Below, piece after piece: positions 46,033 through 54,020 of a stretch of 64,000 bases of DNA. This DNA comes from Shewanella electrica. Its GTDB lineage: Bacteria; Pseudomonadota; Gammaproteobacteria; Enterobacterales; Shewanellaceae. The notes under the pieces are model-generated. The model did not search any database. It worked only from the letters and a program-made list of their open reading frames with translations, and was not told the origin of the DNA. The DNA lies in contig NZ_JAKOGG010000001.1 in NCBI RefSeq assembly GCF_022321485.1, forward strand, positions 310,001 through 374,000, in the 5' to 3' direction. How positions within the stretch are numbered: position 1 is the first letter of the stretch; each line of letters starts with the position of its first letter. Position numbers and translations under genes: made by a program.

Positions 46033-47573
46033 TAACGCAGCTCCATCTGTGAGATGCGGAACGAGCGTTCATACGGATCAAAGCTAAAGCCGTGCACCCG
46101 CGCGGCCACGGCCGATTGCTGCACGTAATACAGCACCGGGATCATCGGCAGCTCTTCCGCCAGATGGCGCGATAATTGTTGTACGCCCTGCTGGTAAGCG
46201 GCGCCTTGGCTGTCGGCGGTCGTTTGTAGCGCGCTAAAAAATGGCGCGTCTTGCCAATTCATCGGCCCCCATTCGCCACCTTGTTTGCTGCTAAAGTCAG
46301 CCAGCAGTACCGTGAGCGGATCGGGAATATTGGCAAAGTTACGCGCCATGAGGGCTGTTTGCAGTGTGCCTTCCACATGCCCTAACGGAATGGCACTGGC
46401 GTTCTCCATCTGCACTTCAAGCGCAATGCCAAGCTTGGCCCACTGCGCTTGAATGGCGGTGGCAATCACAATCAGCTCTGGGCGATTAGCGTAGGTCACC
46501 ATACTGAGTTGCAGTGGTTGGCCGTCTTTCATCAGTTGCCCATTGGCATCTTTATGCCAGCCCGCTTGAGCCAGCAACGCTTCGGCTTGAGTGAGGTTTT
46601 GCTCGATGGTGGGCAGATCCTTGACGTGCCAGATGCCCATGGCGGGGCCAAAGATTTGGTTCGCTTCCGAGCCCGGCAGATGCATGATGCCCTCGGCAAT
46701 GCCACGGCGGTCGATGGCAAGGCTCAGCGCTTGTCGTACCGAGGTGGATGACAGTGCGGGCAGGCCAGCATTGAGCTTTATCAGAATGGAGCGCGGAATG
46801 GCAGTGGAGTTTACCGTGACCTGCTGGCTATGTTGCAGCAGTTGTACGGCGGCGGGGTCGAGGTTGTACACGATATCAGCGCTGCCGCCTTGTACCATCA
46901 AGGCACGGCTTTCGGCGCGGTGGCCGGTGATATAGGTGGCGTTGACAATCTTGGCGACTTGGCCGTGATAATCATTAAAGCGCGTCACGCTGACCGAATG
47001 TGGTGGATCAAACGCGGTAAGTTGGTACGGGCCGGTGCCAATTAACTGTGTGATGCGACGGCGTTTGTCATAAGATTCTGGTGCCAAAATCGCGGTGGTG
47101 TAGTTGGTCAGCACCGCCGCAAAAGCGCGATAGGGGCGGGTAAGGGTAAATTGCACTTGATGATCATTGAGTTCGCTAGCGCTTTGAATTAACCCGGTAT
47201 CAAACGGCGCTGGTTTACCCATGGCAATGCGTAGGCTGTTAATCACTGCCGCTGGTGTAACAGGCGCACCATTATGAAATTTCACCTTGGGCTTGAGGGT
47301 AAATTGCCACACGGTGGCGTCGGCATTGCTTTGCCAACTTTGCGCTAAGCCGGGGATGAGTTCACCGTTATCGGCGACATCCACTAAGGTTTCTACAATT
47401 TGCATGCGGCTGTAAATGTAGCCAGCTTTGGCTAAGTCTAAGCTGATGGGCTCAAAGGGACCGCTGATGGTCAGCAAATCGTTGGCGGGTGGTTGTGTGC
47501 AGGCGGAAAGCCCTAGCAAACTCACTAAGCTAAGTGCCAATATCCATGGCTGTTTAAGTGCAGAAAACGTCAT
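46032..47573 (-). CDS. ABC importer solute-binding lipoprotein, family 5
   Basis: A 513-residue periplasmic binding protein of the OppA/DppA/NikA family. The lipobox LLGLSAC anchors it. Diagnostic regions are PGLAQSWQSNADATVWQFTLKP-type (WQFTLKPKVKFHNGAPV near residue 90), IGTGPYQLTAFDPP and VRQALSLAIDRRGIAEG. The sequence has the flavour of nickel/metallophore-binding members rather than peptide binders, but the family is too broad to name a ligand. First gene of the five-gene operon; no clear ribosome site, so the start (ATG 47573, or TTG 47582) is tentative. Confidence 0.87.
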   Translation of the reverse strand: MTFSALKQPWILALSLVSLLGLSACTQPPANDLLTISGPFEPISLDLAKAGYIYSRMQIVETLVDVADNGELIPGLAQSWQSNADATVWQFTLKPKVKFHNGAPVTPAAVINSLRIAMGKPAPFDTGLIQSASELNDHQVQFTLTRPYRAFAAVLTNYTTAILAPESYDKRRRITQLIGTGPYQLTAFDPPHSVSVTRFNDYHGQVAKIVNATYITGHRAESRALMVQGGSADIVYNLDPAAVQLLQHSQQVTVNSTAIPRSILIKLNAGLPALSSTSVRQALSLAIDRRGIAEGIMHLPGSEANQIFGPAMGIWHVKDLPTIEQNLTQAEALLAQAGWHKDANGQLMKDGQPLQLSMVTYANRPELIVIATAIQAQWAKLGIALEVQMENASAIPLGHVEGTLQTALMARNFANIPDPLTVLLADFSSKQGGEWGPMNWQDAPFFSALQTTADSQGAAYQQGVQQLSRHLAEELPMIPVLYYVQQSAVAARVHGFSFDPYERSFRISQMELR

Positions 47574-47797
47574 GTGCAACAATAAGAAAGAACCAAAAAA
47601 TGTACGGCTATTCTTTCCTGAATGACGATAAATCGCTAGTGATTAGATCACACTATTATTGATTTAGTATTACTGATGTAGGTTGTCTGTGTTGGTTATT
47701 TATTTAACTGTATGATAAGTAATGAAATAAAATTCAATTAATAATACCTATTTACAAAATAATCATACTGGTATGAATGTGTGGTGAGCTAGGCCGC
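47574..47797. promoter_or_regulatory. AT-rich promoter region of the metallophore operon
   Basis: 224 bases upstream of the binding-protein gene. Three GTATGA/TCATAC half-sites occur: 47710-47715 and the palindrome TCATACTGGTATGA at 47763-47776. These are the half-sites of the E. coli NikR operator, but not at its 16-base spacing. No Fur box was recognised. Confidence 0.4.
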
Positions 47798-48214
47798 TCA
47801 CCATTGGTAACCAAAAATGGTGACACCCTGTGCATTTTGCTGCAATGGGAACTGGCCCATCTGTGCCAGCAGTGCGATGAACCCTGCCACATCATTGTCT
47901 TTCGCTGGCAATGGCCGCTTGGCGTCACTGCGCGGATCGGCAAATTGTTTGGGCACAAAAATCCAGTCGATGTCGCGCAGTTCCATACACGGAAACGGCA
48001 AACAATCGTCAAAGCGGCTGTTATCGGCAACTAATGCGTCGGCCACATCTAGCTCGGCGATCACCGTGCTATCGTTGCCCAGCAGTTGCCATTCCACGCC
48101 ACCAAGCTTGGGCTGCATTTGTGCCGCTGCTTCAAACAGCTTGCGCCATTTGGCGTTACTCATCAGCGAGGCTTGCGCGCTTTGACGTAACTTGTCGAGT
48201 TGTCGTTGATGCAT
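47798..48214 (-). CDS. DUF6678-like protein, possible immunity protein
   Basis: A 138-residue soluble protein: KWRKLFEAAAQ near the start, then DADALV-like DVADALVADNSRFDDCLPFPCMELRDIDWIFVPK, and a closing VTIFGYQW. This motif order resembles DUF6678 proteins, which are known from sequence only and often occur among immunity genes. It is the promoter-distal end of the minus-strand immunity-type array. I judge the family match moderately good. Confidence 0.65.
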   Translation of the reverse strand: MHQRQLDKLRQSAQASLMSNAKWRKLFEAAAQMQPKLGGVEWQLLGNDSTVIAELDVADALVADNSRFDDCLPFPCMELRDIDWIFVPKQFADPRSDAKRPLPAKDNDVAGFIALLAQMGQFPLQQNAQGVTIFGYQW

Positions 48215-48220
48215 CAATAG

Positions 48221-48499
48221 TTACTCGGCTGCGTCGTGCACAGCAAAACCGAGTTCGCTACTAGCGACTTGGCAGAACTGTTCAATCCACGCGCTAATAT
48301 CGGCTTCAGGGAAACTGCTTAGATGTAAGCCAGACGGCTCAACCGAGGCGATAACTTCGCATTGCGGCAAACGCCAACGGGGGCAGTTGTCATAGGCATC
48401 GTATCCCTGCCAACCGGGCAGCTGTTGATATACCTTTTCTAAGGTTTCACTGGTGGTGTCATCCATTTCATATGCAATGTTGAGACTGGCTTCATGCAT
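48221..48499 (-). CDS. Small acidic protein of unknown function
   Basis: A 92-residue acidic protein starting MHEASLNIAYEMDDTTSETLEKV. ATG 48499 has GGAG six bases upstream. It contains several Trp and Cys residues (GWQGYDAYDNCPRWRLPQCEV). No known family. It overlaps the upstream gene by eight bases and lies seven bases before the DUF6678-like gene. Size, acidity and context suggest an immunity protein; that is inference only. Confidence 0.6.
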   Translation of the reverse strand: MHEASLNIAYEMDDTTSETLEKVYQQLPGWQGYDAYDNCPRWRLPQCEVIASVEPSGLHLSSFPEADISAWIEQFCQVASSELGFAVHDAAE

Positions 48500-49019
48500 G
48501 GTGTTGCTCCAATAGTTGCGGTAATTCATGTTGTTGCCAAGCTTTGACTTCAGAGTACGTCGACAGCTTCATATACGCGCTGTAGACCGCTTGAGCATTA
48601 GGCAGGCCAAAACGTTGGGCTAAGGCGAGGTGGTCGTCGATGGTCATCTGCTCATCAAAACCGACATATTCCAACAGTATGTAGGCCAGCAAGCGCTGAA
48701 AACTGGCACCAAAATCGTGATAAATCTCATCGGCTTCTAGCTCGAAACGCACAAAACGATGTTCGTGCGCGTTACTGAGCAAGACATACAGCTCGTCATC
48801 GCCCGCGCCATTACATACGGGCGTCACTTCATAGCCAGCTAGAAAGTCATAGTCGTCGAGAATCGATGGCAGAAAGTCATAGGCGGCATCGCAGTTTTTA
48901 ATCAGATACTGCAACTTGCCTAATGTTGCTGCATCTTCAATGGCCGCCAAAAAACGCGGCTCAACGCCGGCGGCGGTGAGTTTGGCCATCCGTTGGGTGG
49001 CTGGTGTGAGAAACGACAT
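48492..49019 (-). CDS. Uncharacterised SMI1/KNR4-like protein
   Basis: A 175-residue soluble acidic protein. The central segment GYEVTPVCNGAGDDELYVLLS followed by FVRFELEADEIYHDFGASFQRLLAYILLEY resembles SMI1/KNR4-like or related immunity proteins, where an aromatic-acidic D-x-Y-x-D/F stretch precedes a C-terminal helix. The match is loose. ATG 49019 is chosen, since the extra 12 upstream codons run into the neighbouring gene. It overlaps the next gene by eight bases. Confidence 0.65.
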   Translation of the reverse strand: MSFLTPATQRMAKLTAAGVEPRFLAAIEDAATLGKLQYLIKNCDAAYDFLPSILDDYDFLAGYEVTPVCNGAGDDELYVLLSNAHEHRFVRFELEADEIYHDFGASFQRLLAYILLEYVGFDEQMTIDDHLALAQRFGLPNAQAVYSAYMKLSTYSEVKAWQQHELPQLLEQHHA

Positions 49020-49023
49020 ATGC

Positions 49024-49452
49024 TTAATAGCCTCCCATGGCTGGAGATAGCTCATCCATTGGAATTAAGCTCATCACGATGCCAAAAATAAGGGCGAGCG
49101 TGGCAAACATGGCGACGATGCTAATGCCAAAGACTTGGCCGTTGGATTGGAAATCGAACTGTTCTTCTCGCTCAATCTGTTCACGGGATATTTGCTTTTT
49201 TTCAACCCAATAGCGAACGGCGACAATGTAGAGCAGATTAACGGCTATTGTGGGAAAGTTCTCCGGTAAAAACCCAATGATGGTGAATATCAATACCGTC
49301 AGCAATAGGCCATAAATCATGCTGGCCTTATGCAGCTCTGGCAGCCCCATGGCGCGATAGTTTTCTTTAATGGTGTACACGGCGGCTAACGGCCCACCAA
49401 TGAACGTCGCCACCGCGATTTGTGTCGGGGAAAATAGTTTGTGTACTGCCAT
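49024..49452 (-). CDS. Four-helix membrane protein of unknown function
   Basis: A 142-residue inner-membrane protein with hydrophobic segments near residues 10-30, 45-65, 68-85 and 108-130, separated by a charged loop (EKKQISREQIEREEQ). KLFSPTQIAVATFIGGPLAAVY at the start recalls small membrane proteins found in immunity gene arrays, but I know no function. It lies four bases upstream of the preceding gene, with the same strand and apparent transcript. Membrane immunity proteins usually guard against pore-forming toxins; that is speculation here. Confidence 0.7.
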   Translation of the reverse strand: MAVHKLFSPTQIAVATFIGGPLAAVYTIKENYRAMGLPELHKASMIYGLLLTVLIFTIIGFLPENFPTIAVNLLYIVAVRYWVEKKQISREQIEREEQFDFQSNGQVFGISIVAMFATLALIFGIVMSLIPMDELSPAMGGY

Positions 49453-49485
49453 CGTTATATATCCTTGGACGTTAAGCCGTTGTCA

Positions 49486-50028
49486 TCACTCAAGCGCAAA
49501 TTGGTAGCTCACATCAGCAGTGAACGCGGGTTGTTGCGGCATCGGCTGCAAGCAAAACTCAATTACGCTGGTGCATTCTTCTGCCTCAATGTCACCGGCA
49601 TTGACGGTCACGCTGTACCAACCATTCGCCAATTGGACTGACGGCCGCAGTTGCTGTTGGGCTAACTCGATAAGACTGGGGCTGTGTGTTGACCAGTCTT
49701 GCAAATACGGCACGGTGAATAGGTGTAACTGGCCGCTAATCACCTCGATGACATAGCCGGATTGTTGATGCGTTGCTGCCACATCCGCTTGGGTAAATGC
49801 TGAGGTTTCACCGAGATTAAACAAGATGGTGTAGGGCAGGTTAGCGATGCCCATCAGCGGTAGCATCACGCCCTGTTCTACCACTTCGTCGCCGATATCA
49901 GTGGTGGTGAGCACTTCGAGCAGATCACTGCCAAGCTGATGTTGCTGTTGCAGGCGATTAAGATTGGCAATATCGGCCAGAATAAACCAATCGTATGTGT
50001 CGTTGACTGCACCGACAAAACGGATCAT
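49486..50028 (-). CDS. Protein of unknown function in the immunity-type array
   Basis: A 180-residue soluble protein starting MIRFVGAVNDTYDWFILADIANL. Beta-rich composition is suggested by alternating hydrophobic residues (GYVIEVISGQLHLFTVPYLQ; GWYSVTVNAGDIEAEE). No family recognised. Its ATG overlaps the kptA stop by four bases (ATGA), so the pair is translated together. This tight coupling hints at a functional link with KptA, but the content gives no proof. Confidence 0.65.
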   Translation of the reverse strand: MIRFVGAVNDTYDWFILADIANLNRLQQQHQLGSDLLEVLTTTDIGDEVVEQGVMLPLMGIANLPYTILFNLGETSAFTQADVAATHQQSGYVIEVISGQLHLFTVPYLQDWSTHSPSLIELAQQQLRPSVQLANGWYSVTVNAGDIEAEECTSVIEFCLQPMPQQPAFTADVSYQFALE

Positions 50029-50576
50029 GCGGGAATGTCCTCTAATATGTGAATAAAGTTTGGCGGCACATTATCGGTTAACCACACATGATTCGCGCTT
50101 TGGTAAAAGGTGTGCCCGGCGGCAACCATTGCTGCGGCGTCAATTTGTAACAGTACCGGTTTGCCATAGCGTTGTCCTACCGCAAGGGCGGCATCAATAT
50201 GCTCGGTCAAATGCACGTGATGGCGCGCCATTTTTTGCAAACCTTCAGTTTGAATCGCCGCTAAAAAACGGCTAGCGGTGCCATGCAGCAGTACATCGGG
50301 TGGCACTTGTGGCGTGAGATCTAAATCAACGGGGAACGAGTGGCCTTGGTTGGCGCGGATTTTCTGACCATCGGCGGAAATAGCAAAACGTTGCTTATCG
50401 CTGTCGGCCACTAGGGTTAACAACTGCTGATGATTAAGGGGAACACCGGTGGTATTGAACTGTTTGAGCAGTTGTTGAATATCGGCCCAACCACCAGCAT
50501 CAAGGTCGATGCCAAGCTGCTGTGGTTGGTGTCTCAGCACTAAGCTGAGCAGTTTGGATATGTGGTCGTTGGGCAC
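50025..50576 (-). CDS. kptA: RNA 2'-phosphotransferase (Tpt1/KptA family)
   Basis: KptA removes an internal RNA 2'-phosphate by transferring it to NAD+, giving ADP-ribose cyclic phosphate. The 183-residue protein has the N-terminal winged-helix lobe (ISKLLSLVLRHQPQQLGI) and the NAD-binding lobe with IRANQGHS, LLHGTASRF and ARHHVHLTEH, covering the R-H-R-R catalytic set. A bacterial substrate is not established, since bacteria lack the tRNA splicing pathway. It sits among immunity-type genes and 8 kb from an ADP-ribosylglycohydrolase. Confidence 0.92.
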   Translation of the reverse strand: MPNDHISKLLSLVLRHQPQQLGIDLDAGGWADIQQLLKQFNTTGVPLNHQQLLTLVADSDKQRFAISADGQKIRANQGHSFPVDLDLTPQVPPDVLLHGTASRFLAAIQTEGLQKMARHHVHLTEHIDAALAVGQRYGKPVLLQIDAAAMVAAGHTFYQSANHVWLTDNVPPNFIHILEDIPA

Positions 50577-50609
50577 TTAGAAACTCCTTTTCTGTCGTGC
50601 GACGAGTGT

Positions 50610-51176
50610 TTAACAGGTGCCGATATCAATATCGCGGTTATCGGCCAAGCTCTTATCGTAAATGGTACTAATGCTGTCGAGATTTGCTGCGTAACTGCGG
50701 TTATCGCATTCTACTGATACATCAAAGTCACGCAACATCACCGATACTCGCTGGCGTACCAGATGATCGCGGCCGTGGCTCAGTTGCTGCCATTGGCGTT
50801 CACTGCCGAACACATTATAAAGTTGTTCATCAGTAAGATGCACGGCAATCGCTTTGATCGGGGCGCTATATGGACCCTTGATCACTTTCGGCAACTTTGG
50901 CAGTTCTTCTTGATCCGGCACAAATTGCATTGCAATGACATCACCACTGGCTTGCGTTGGCGTTTCCATATCTAAGCTAATGTGCAACTCACCGGTGAGT
51001 GTCACCGGGCCACTGAAATGGTAGCGACTATGCTCAACATCTTTTTGCTGCAGCGATAAGGCGCTGTCATAGTTAGAAAATGTTACGTCTTGGGCAGCAT
51101 GGCTGGCAAAGGTAAACAATGCCGCACAGCATATGGCTGCGGTTAGGTTAGTCGTCCTCGAAATTATCTTCGGCAT
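50610..51176 (-). CDS. Secreted protein of unknown function
   Basis: A 188-residue exported protein. Starting at ATG 51176 (GGAG upstream) it has a clean signal peptide, LTAAICCAALFTFASHA, and a soluble periplasmic part with two C-terminal cysteines (VECDNR and the final GTC) that could form a disulfide. HFSGPVTLTGELHISLD suggests a beta domain. The only clear periplasmic protein in this stretch, so perhaps an immunity protein against periplasm-acting toxins. It overlaps the SUKH gene by 29 bases. Confidence 0.6.
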   Translation of the reverse strand: MPKIISRTTNLTAAICCAALFTFASHAAQDVTFSNYDSALSLQQKDVEHSRYHFSGPVTLTGELHISLDMETPTQASGDVIAMQFVPDQEELPKLPKVIKGPYSAPIKAIAVHLTDEQLYNVFGSERQWQQLSHGRDHLVRQRVSVMLRDFDVSVECDNRSYAANLDSISTIYDKSLADNRDIDIGTC

Positions 51177-51606
51177 AAAAAAAGTGCTCCAGAAATTGTT
51201 CAAAACTATCGGCGAATGGATGGCTATGACCCCATTCAAAATTCACCACTGATATAGGGTCGGGTTGAGATAAATCCAAGCAGTAGGCGCCGTCTTCATG
51301 GCTTTGAATCACAATAAAGTGCGGCGGCAGCGATGGTTGCTCCTCGCGCAAAAATGCCGTGTCGGCCAGAATGTTGCCACCCTCCAACGCCAGTGGTTGA
51401 TTATCGATAATGCCGCTAATAAAACGGTCATTCACGCCTAGTGCGCCATAGCTAAGTAAAAATTGGGTTAGGGCACTGGGCAGTGGATAATCGATAGCCG
51501 CTTGTAGCTGCTCGACTGCTGCAGCGGATGCCGGTTGGCTGCGCCAGATGTCATCGCCTTGGTTAGCGGCTTGCTGCAAATAATGTTCAATATCGTCAAT
51601 CTTCAT
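51148..51606 (-). CDS. SMI1/KNR4 (SUKH) family protein
   Basis: A 152-residue SUKH-superfamily protein: the helical start IEHYLQQAANQGDDIWRSQPASAAAVEQLQAAIDYPLPSAL, the L-P-x-x-L/Y-x-x-F/L segment ALTQFLLSYGALGVND, a central FIVIQSHEDGAYCLDLSQ where an acidic residue replaces the usual G-D, and a C-terminal FADSFEQFLEHFF. SUKH proteins are common immunity proteins against nuclease and other polymorphic toxins. The start forms an ATGA overlap with the frameshifted SUKH gene upstream. Confidence 0.85.
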   Translation of the reverse strand: MKIDDIEHYLQQAANQGDDIWRSQPASAAAVEQLQAAIDYPLPSALTQFLLSYGALGVNDRFISGIIDNQPLALEGGNILADTAFLREEQPSLPPHFIVIQSHEDGAYCLDLSQPDPISVVNFEWGHSHPFADSFEQFLEHFFYAEDNFEDD

Positions 51607-52183
51607 CGAGCTAGCTCCGTGAGTTGTTCAACTGCTGGTGCGGCGTAGGTATCAGCAAAGCATGCCACAAACGAGCTGTATAAAGGCTGCGCCAATGGTG
51701 CGAGTGACTGGCGCTGCTGAAGTTGCTCATCGTCCAGTTGTGCGCCGCGTTGGCCCACATCAAAACAGACGGGCCATAGCCGAGCCCCCAATCGCCAATG
51801 GGCAGGTAGCCCGCATCTAACAGCCGCGCAGCGCTGTTGATGATGTGAGTCAAAGGCGTTAATGGCGCATTCGACGGCGTGTTGGCGATATAGATACTTT
51901 CGGCAAAACTAGCCGCTGGCATCTCACTAAAAATATGGCAGCAAGCCATCAAATACTGCCTAAACTGCTGTGGGAGCGCGACGGCAAATTGCTGTTCAAA
52001 TGCCTCGATATCGGTGGCCGTTAACGGGCTGGCAACGGTATGCCATTCGCGCCAGTCATCTTGCGCCCACACTGGTGCGTTACTGTTTGGTGCACCGTGC
52101 ATCGCTGCTGGGATGCTCTCTGTCGGGTCGACATTCAAGCCGCCCTGTAAGGTGTGTGCCGCGAGATGCTTTGCATAATCCAT
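51603..52183 (-). pseudogene. SMI1/KNR4 (SUKH) gene broken by a frameshift
   Basis: Frame one (from ATG 52183) reads a SUKH protein through LTATDIEAFEQQFAVALPQQF and YLPIGDWGLGYGP, then turns to nonsense. The frame ending at 51603 carries on with VCFDVGQRGAQLDDEQL and a plausible C-terminus. Restoring one C to the CCC run at 51771-51773 joins GYGP to VCFD exactly as SUKH proteins read, about 193 residues. The restored stop overlaps the next start as ATGA, the same coupling used elsewhere in the array. It is a recent loss-of-function mutation, or a homopolymer sequencing error. Confidence 0.8.
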
Positions 52184-52209
52184 TATGTGTGAAGCTCCAT
52201 TGTCGTTAC

Positions 52210-52602
52210 TTATTCATCGGTGAGTGGCAGTGTTATTTTGGGCGCGACTCGATGTTCAATATACGCCAGTTCTTCCGCAAACAGGCCACTGGCAAACGCC
52301 GCTTGTTCGCCGGCGACTATGCTGGTGGGCTGCGCTTTATATTCTTGCTGACAGCGCAGCAGTTCTTGGTGTAACCATTGGCATACGTCCGCCATAGCGC
52401 TGATGGCCTTTTTCAAGAACGTTGCCCACTTGGTTTTCTTAATCCCTTGCTGATAGAGCGCGACCGCAATCTGAGCAAAGGCTTGATGCAGTGGCGATAC
52501 CTCAGCGTCAGCAGCATCGGCTGTGTCTTTAACAAATTTGGCGTCAATCAACGCCTGTTGCAGCGCCGCTTGTTGCGATACGGTTAGGAAAGTGTCTGTC
52601 AT
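52210..52602 (-). CDS. Helical protein of unknown function
   Basis: A 130-residue soluble protein, largely Ala, Gln and Leu in amphipathic patterns, so mostly helical. It starts MTDTFLTVSQQAALQQALI and has a basic middle (QQGIKKTKWATFLKKAISAM). No family recognised and no membrane segment. It lies 26 bases upstream of the broken SUKH gene and on the same strand. AGGAG precedes the GTG-ATG start region, at a rather long distance. Confidence 0.6.
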   Translation of the reverse strand: MTDTFLTVSQQAALQQALIDAKFVKDTADAADAEVSPLHQAFAQIAVALYQQGIKKTKWATFLKKAISAMADVCQWLHQELLRCQQEYKAQPTSIVAGEQAAFASGLFAEELAYIEHRVAPKITLPLTDE

Positions 52603-52629
52603 CACCAGTACGTGGCTCCTGCAAGCTGA

Positions 52630-52836
52630 TTATTGGGTGAAAAGGGCGGCATTCTGCCACAGGGGCAGTGGCACATCCAAGGGCGATCTGGCCTCGATCG
52701 GACATTGCTGAACGCACTCGCTTAAAGCTTGTTCGCCTGAGGCATGAAATGACATATTTATAGAGTAATCACCTGGGAAGAAGCGGTTCAGTCGGTCACA
52801 GATCCAATGGTCATTGGCGGATAATTCAAACTGCAT
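52630..52836 (-). CDS. Small protein of unknown function
   Basis: A 68-residue protein, MQFELSANDHWICDRLNRF at the start, with three cysteines (ICDR, SECVQQC). AAGGA lies six bases before the ATG, supporting translation. The start MQFE resembles that of several neighbours. No family recognised. It lies between unknown genes of the array; the reading frame is short, so the call depends mostly on its ribosome site and context. Confidence 0.55.
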   Translation of the reverse strand: MQFELSANDHWICDRLNRFFPGDYSINMSFHASGEQALSECVQQCPIEARSPLDVPLPLWQNAALFTQ

Positions 52837-53044
52837 GATGTTTCCTTAACGCTGTGACGTCCTTGCTGGGTGACTACTGGTAACACGCTGTTCAACTTGA
52901 GAGTTAATGCGCTAAAAAGCTCGCTTAAACTGTCAGCGAGCGTTGAGGGTAAAGTGATAACAAAAAGGCGCTGACTGATTGCTGAATCACCCCCGCGTCT
53001 GCGGCGTGATTGGGCAAATTGCTGGCTTCAAGTTAGTCACTGTT
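52837..53044. other. Non-coding gap in the immunity-type array
   Basis: The longest gap inside the array. GCTCGCT and AGCGAGC form an inverted repeat at 52919-52941, and a second short one, ATCACCCCCGCGTC / GCGGCGTGAT-like, lies near 52985-53013. No gene seen. It may hold a promoter or terminator that divides the array into transcripts. Confidence 0.4.
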
Positions 53045-53398
53045 CTAGCTGCTTTGAGGCCGCGCTTGTTTACGCAACTTCAGCAGTGCTTGATGCTGCG
53101 CTTCACTCATCGGTTTTAATACAGGTTTGGCCCGTTTGGCGATGTGTGCAATCAATGGCGCATCGGCGGCTTTTTTCCAGTTGAGTCGAGGTTGTGCTTG
53201 CAACGCCGCACTTAATTCGTCGGCATCGTCGTATTGCTGCAATAACTGGGTTTGCTCACGGCGGAATTGGCGGTTTACCTGTGCTTTGCGGGACCTGATC
53301 GCTTTGCGTGAGCTTTTATCGTTTTCGCCGTAGCTGTTTTTACTGTGATTAACGTAATCCAGTACTTTCTTTTGCTGTGGTGTTTGGCGCTGAGTCAT
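53045..53398 (-). CDS. Basic protein of unknown function
   Basis: A 117-residue, strongly basic protein starting MTQRQTPQQKKVLDYVNHSKN, with SYGENDKSSRKAIRSRKAQVNRQFRR. The QTPQ-KK-x-L-x-Y...YGEN-K-SRK-I-x-RK start recalls a family of small bacterial proteins seen beside phage or immunity genes, role unknown. Its charge is the opposite of most of its neighbours, so it may bind nucleic acid. AGGA seven bases upstream supports the ATG. Confidence 0.65.
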   Translation of the reverse strand: MTQRQTPQQKKVLDYVNHSKNSYGENDKSSRKAIRSRKAQVNRQFRREQTQLLQQYDDADELSAALQAQPRLNWKKAADAPLIAHIAKRAKPVLKPMSEAQHQALLKLRKQARPQSS

Positions 53399-53485
53399 TC
53401 GCGGTCCTTGCTAACGTCAATGCAGATGCTGATTTATGGGGCTGGAGCATACCATATTTAACACCACAACGGCATTGCCATGGGC

Positions 53486-54010
53486 TTAGTCCGACACGCC
53501 CAAATGTAAAAATAGCGTGGCGTGTTCGCCTTCAATGACAAAGTCATTCCAACAAGCTTCGTACCAATGTGCGCTATCCATCACCACGCTGGTGAGCCGC
53601 TTAACCTTGATGGCGGCGTCAATCTGCTGCATCAATTGTTGGACAAGTTCGGTGCGCGCCTCGGCACGTGACAAAATAAAACTGGCGTCCACGTCTTTTA
53701 AGCAGGCAAAGGATGAGCCGCAGCCACCCCGCAGCGCTTGCTCGGCATCGTCAAATTGCGGTTGAAAGCTAAAAAGCCAGTCGTTGAGTTGCTTGTTTAG
53801 TGCTGCTTGCCAGTCCGGCTGCGGTTGGTATGCAAATGTGGCATCGTCGTAAGAGGGGAGCAGGCATTGCCGCATCGCTTGTTCGGCATTGGTGCCAGCG
53901 GGCAATGGCGTGAGTGCGAAATCATATTCATGATTCACTTTGCCGTTGAGCTTGGCAAAGGCGATAAGTTGCCCGTCAATTTGCCCCAGTTGGTAGCTGA
54001 GCTGGTCCAT
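53486..54010 (-). CDS. Protein of unknown function in the immunity-type array
   Basis: A 174-residue soluble acidic protein from ATG 54010, which has AAAGGA five bases upstream. It begins MDQLSYQLGQIDGQLIAFAKL and ends HATLFLHLGVSD. A Cys-containing RGGCGSSFACLKD stretch lies in the middle. No family recognised. The open frame upstream of 54010 runs into the membrane protein gene and is not part of it. Confidence 0.6.
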   Translation of the reverse strand: MDQLSYQLGQIDGQLIAFAKLNGKVNHEYDFALTPLPAGTNAEQAMRQCLLPSYDDATFAYQPQPDWQAALNKQLNDWLFSFQPQFDDAEQALRGGCGSSFACLKDVDASFILSRAEARTELVQQLMQQIDAAIKVKRLTSVVMDSAHWYEACWNDFVIEGEHATLFLHLGVSD

Positions 54011-54020
54011 AAAATTCCTT

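Noticed and set aside
46591-46935. 114-codon plus-strand frame within the binding-protein gene
   Set aside because: Antisense shadow; no start signal and no recognisable protein features.
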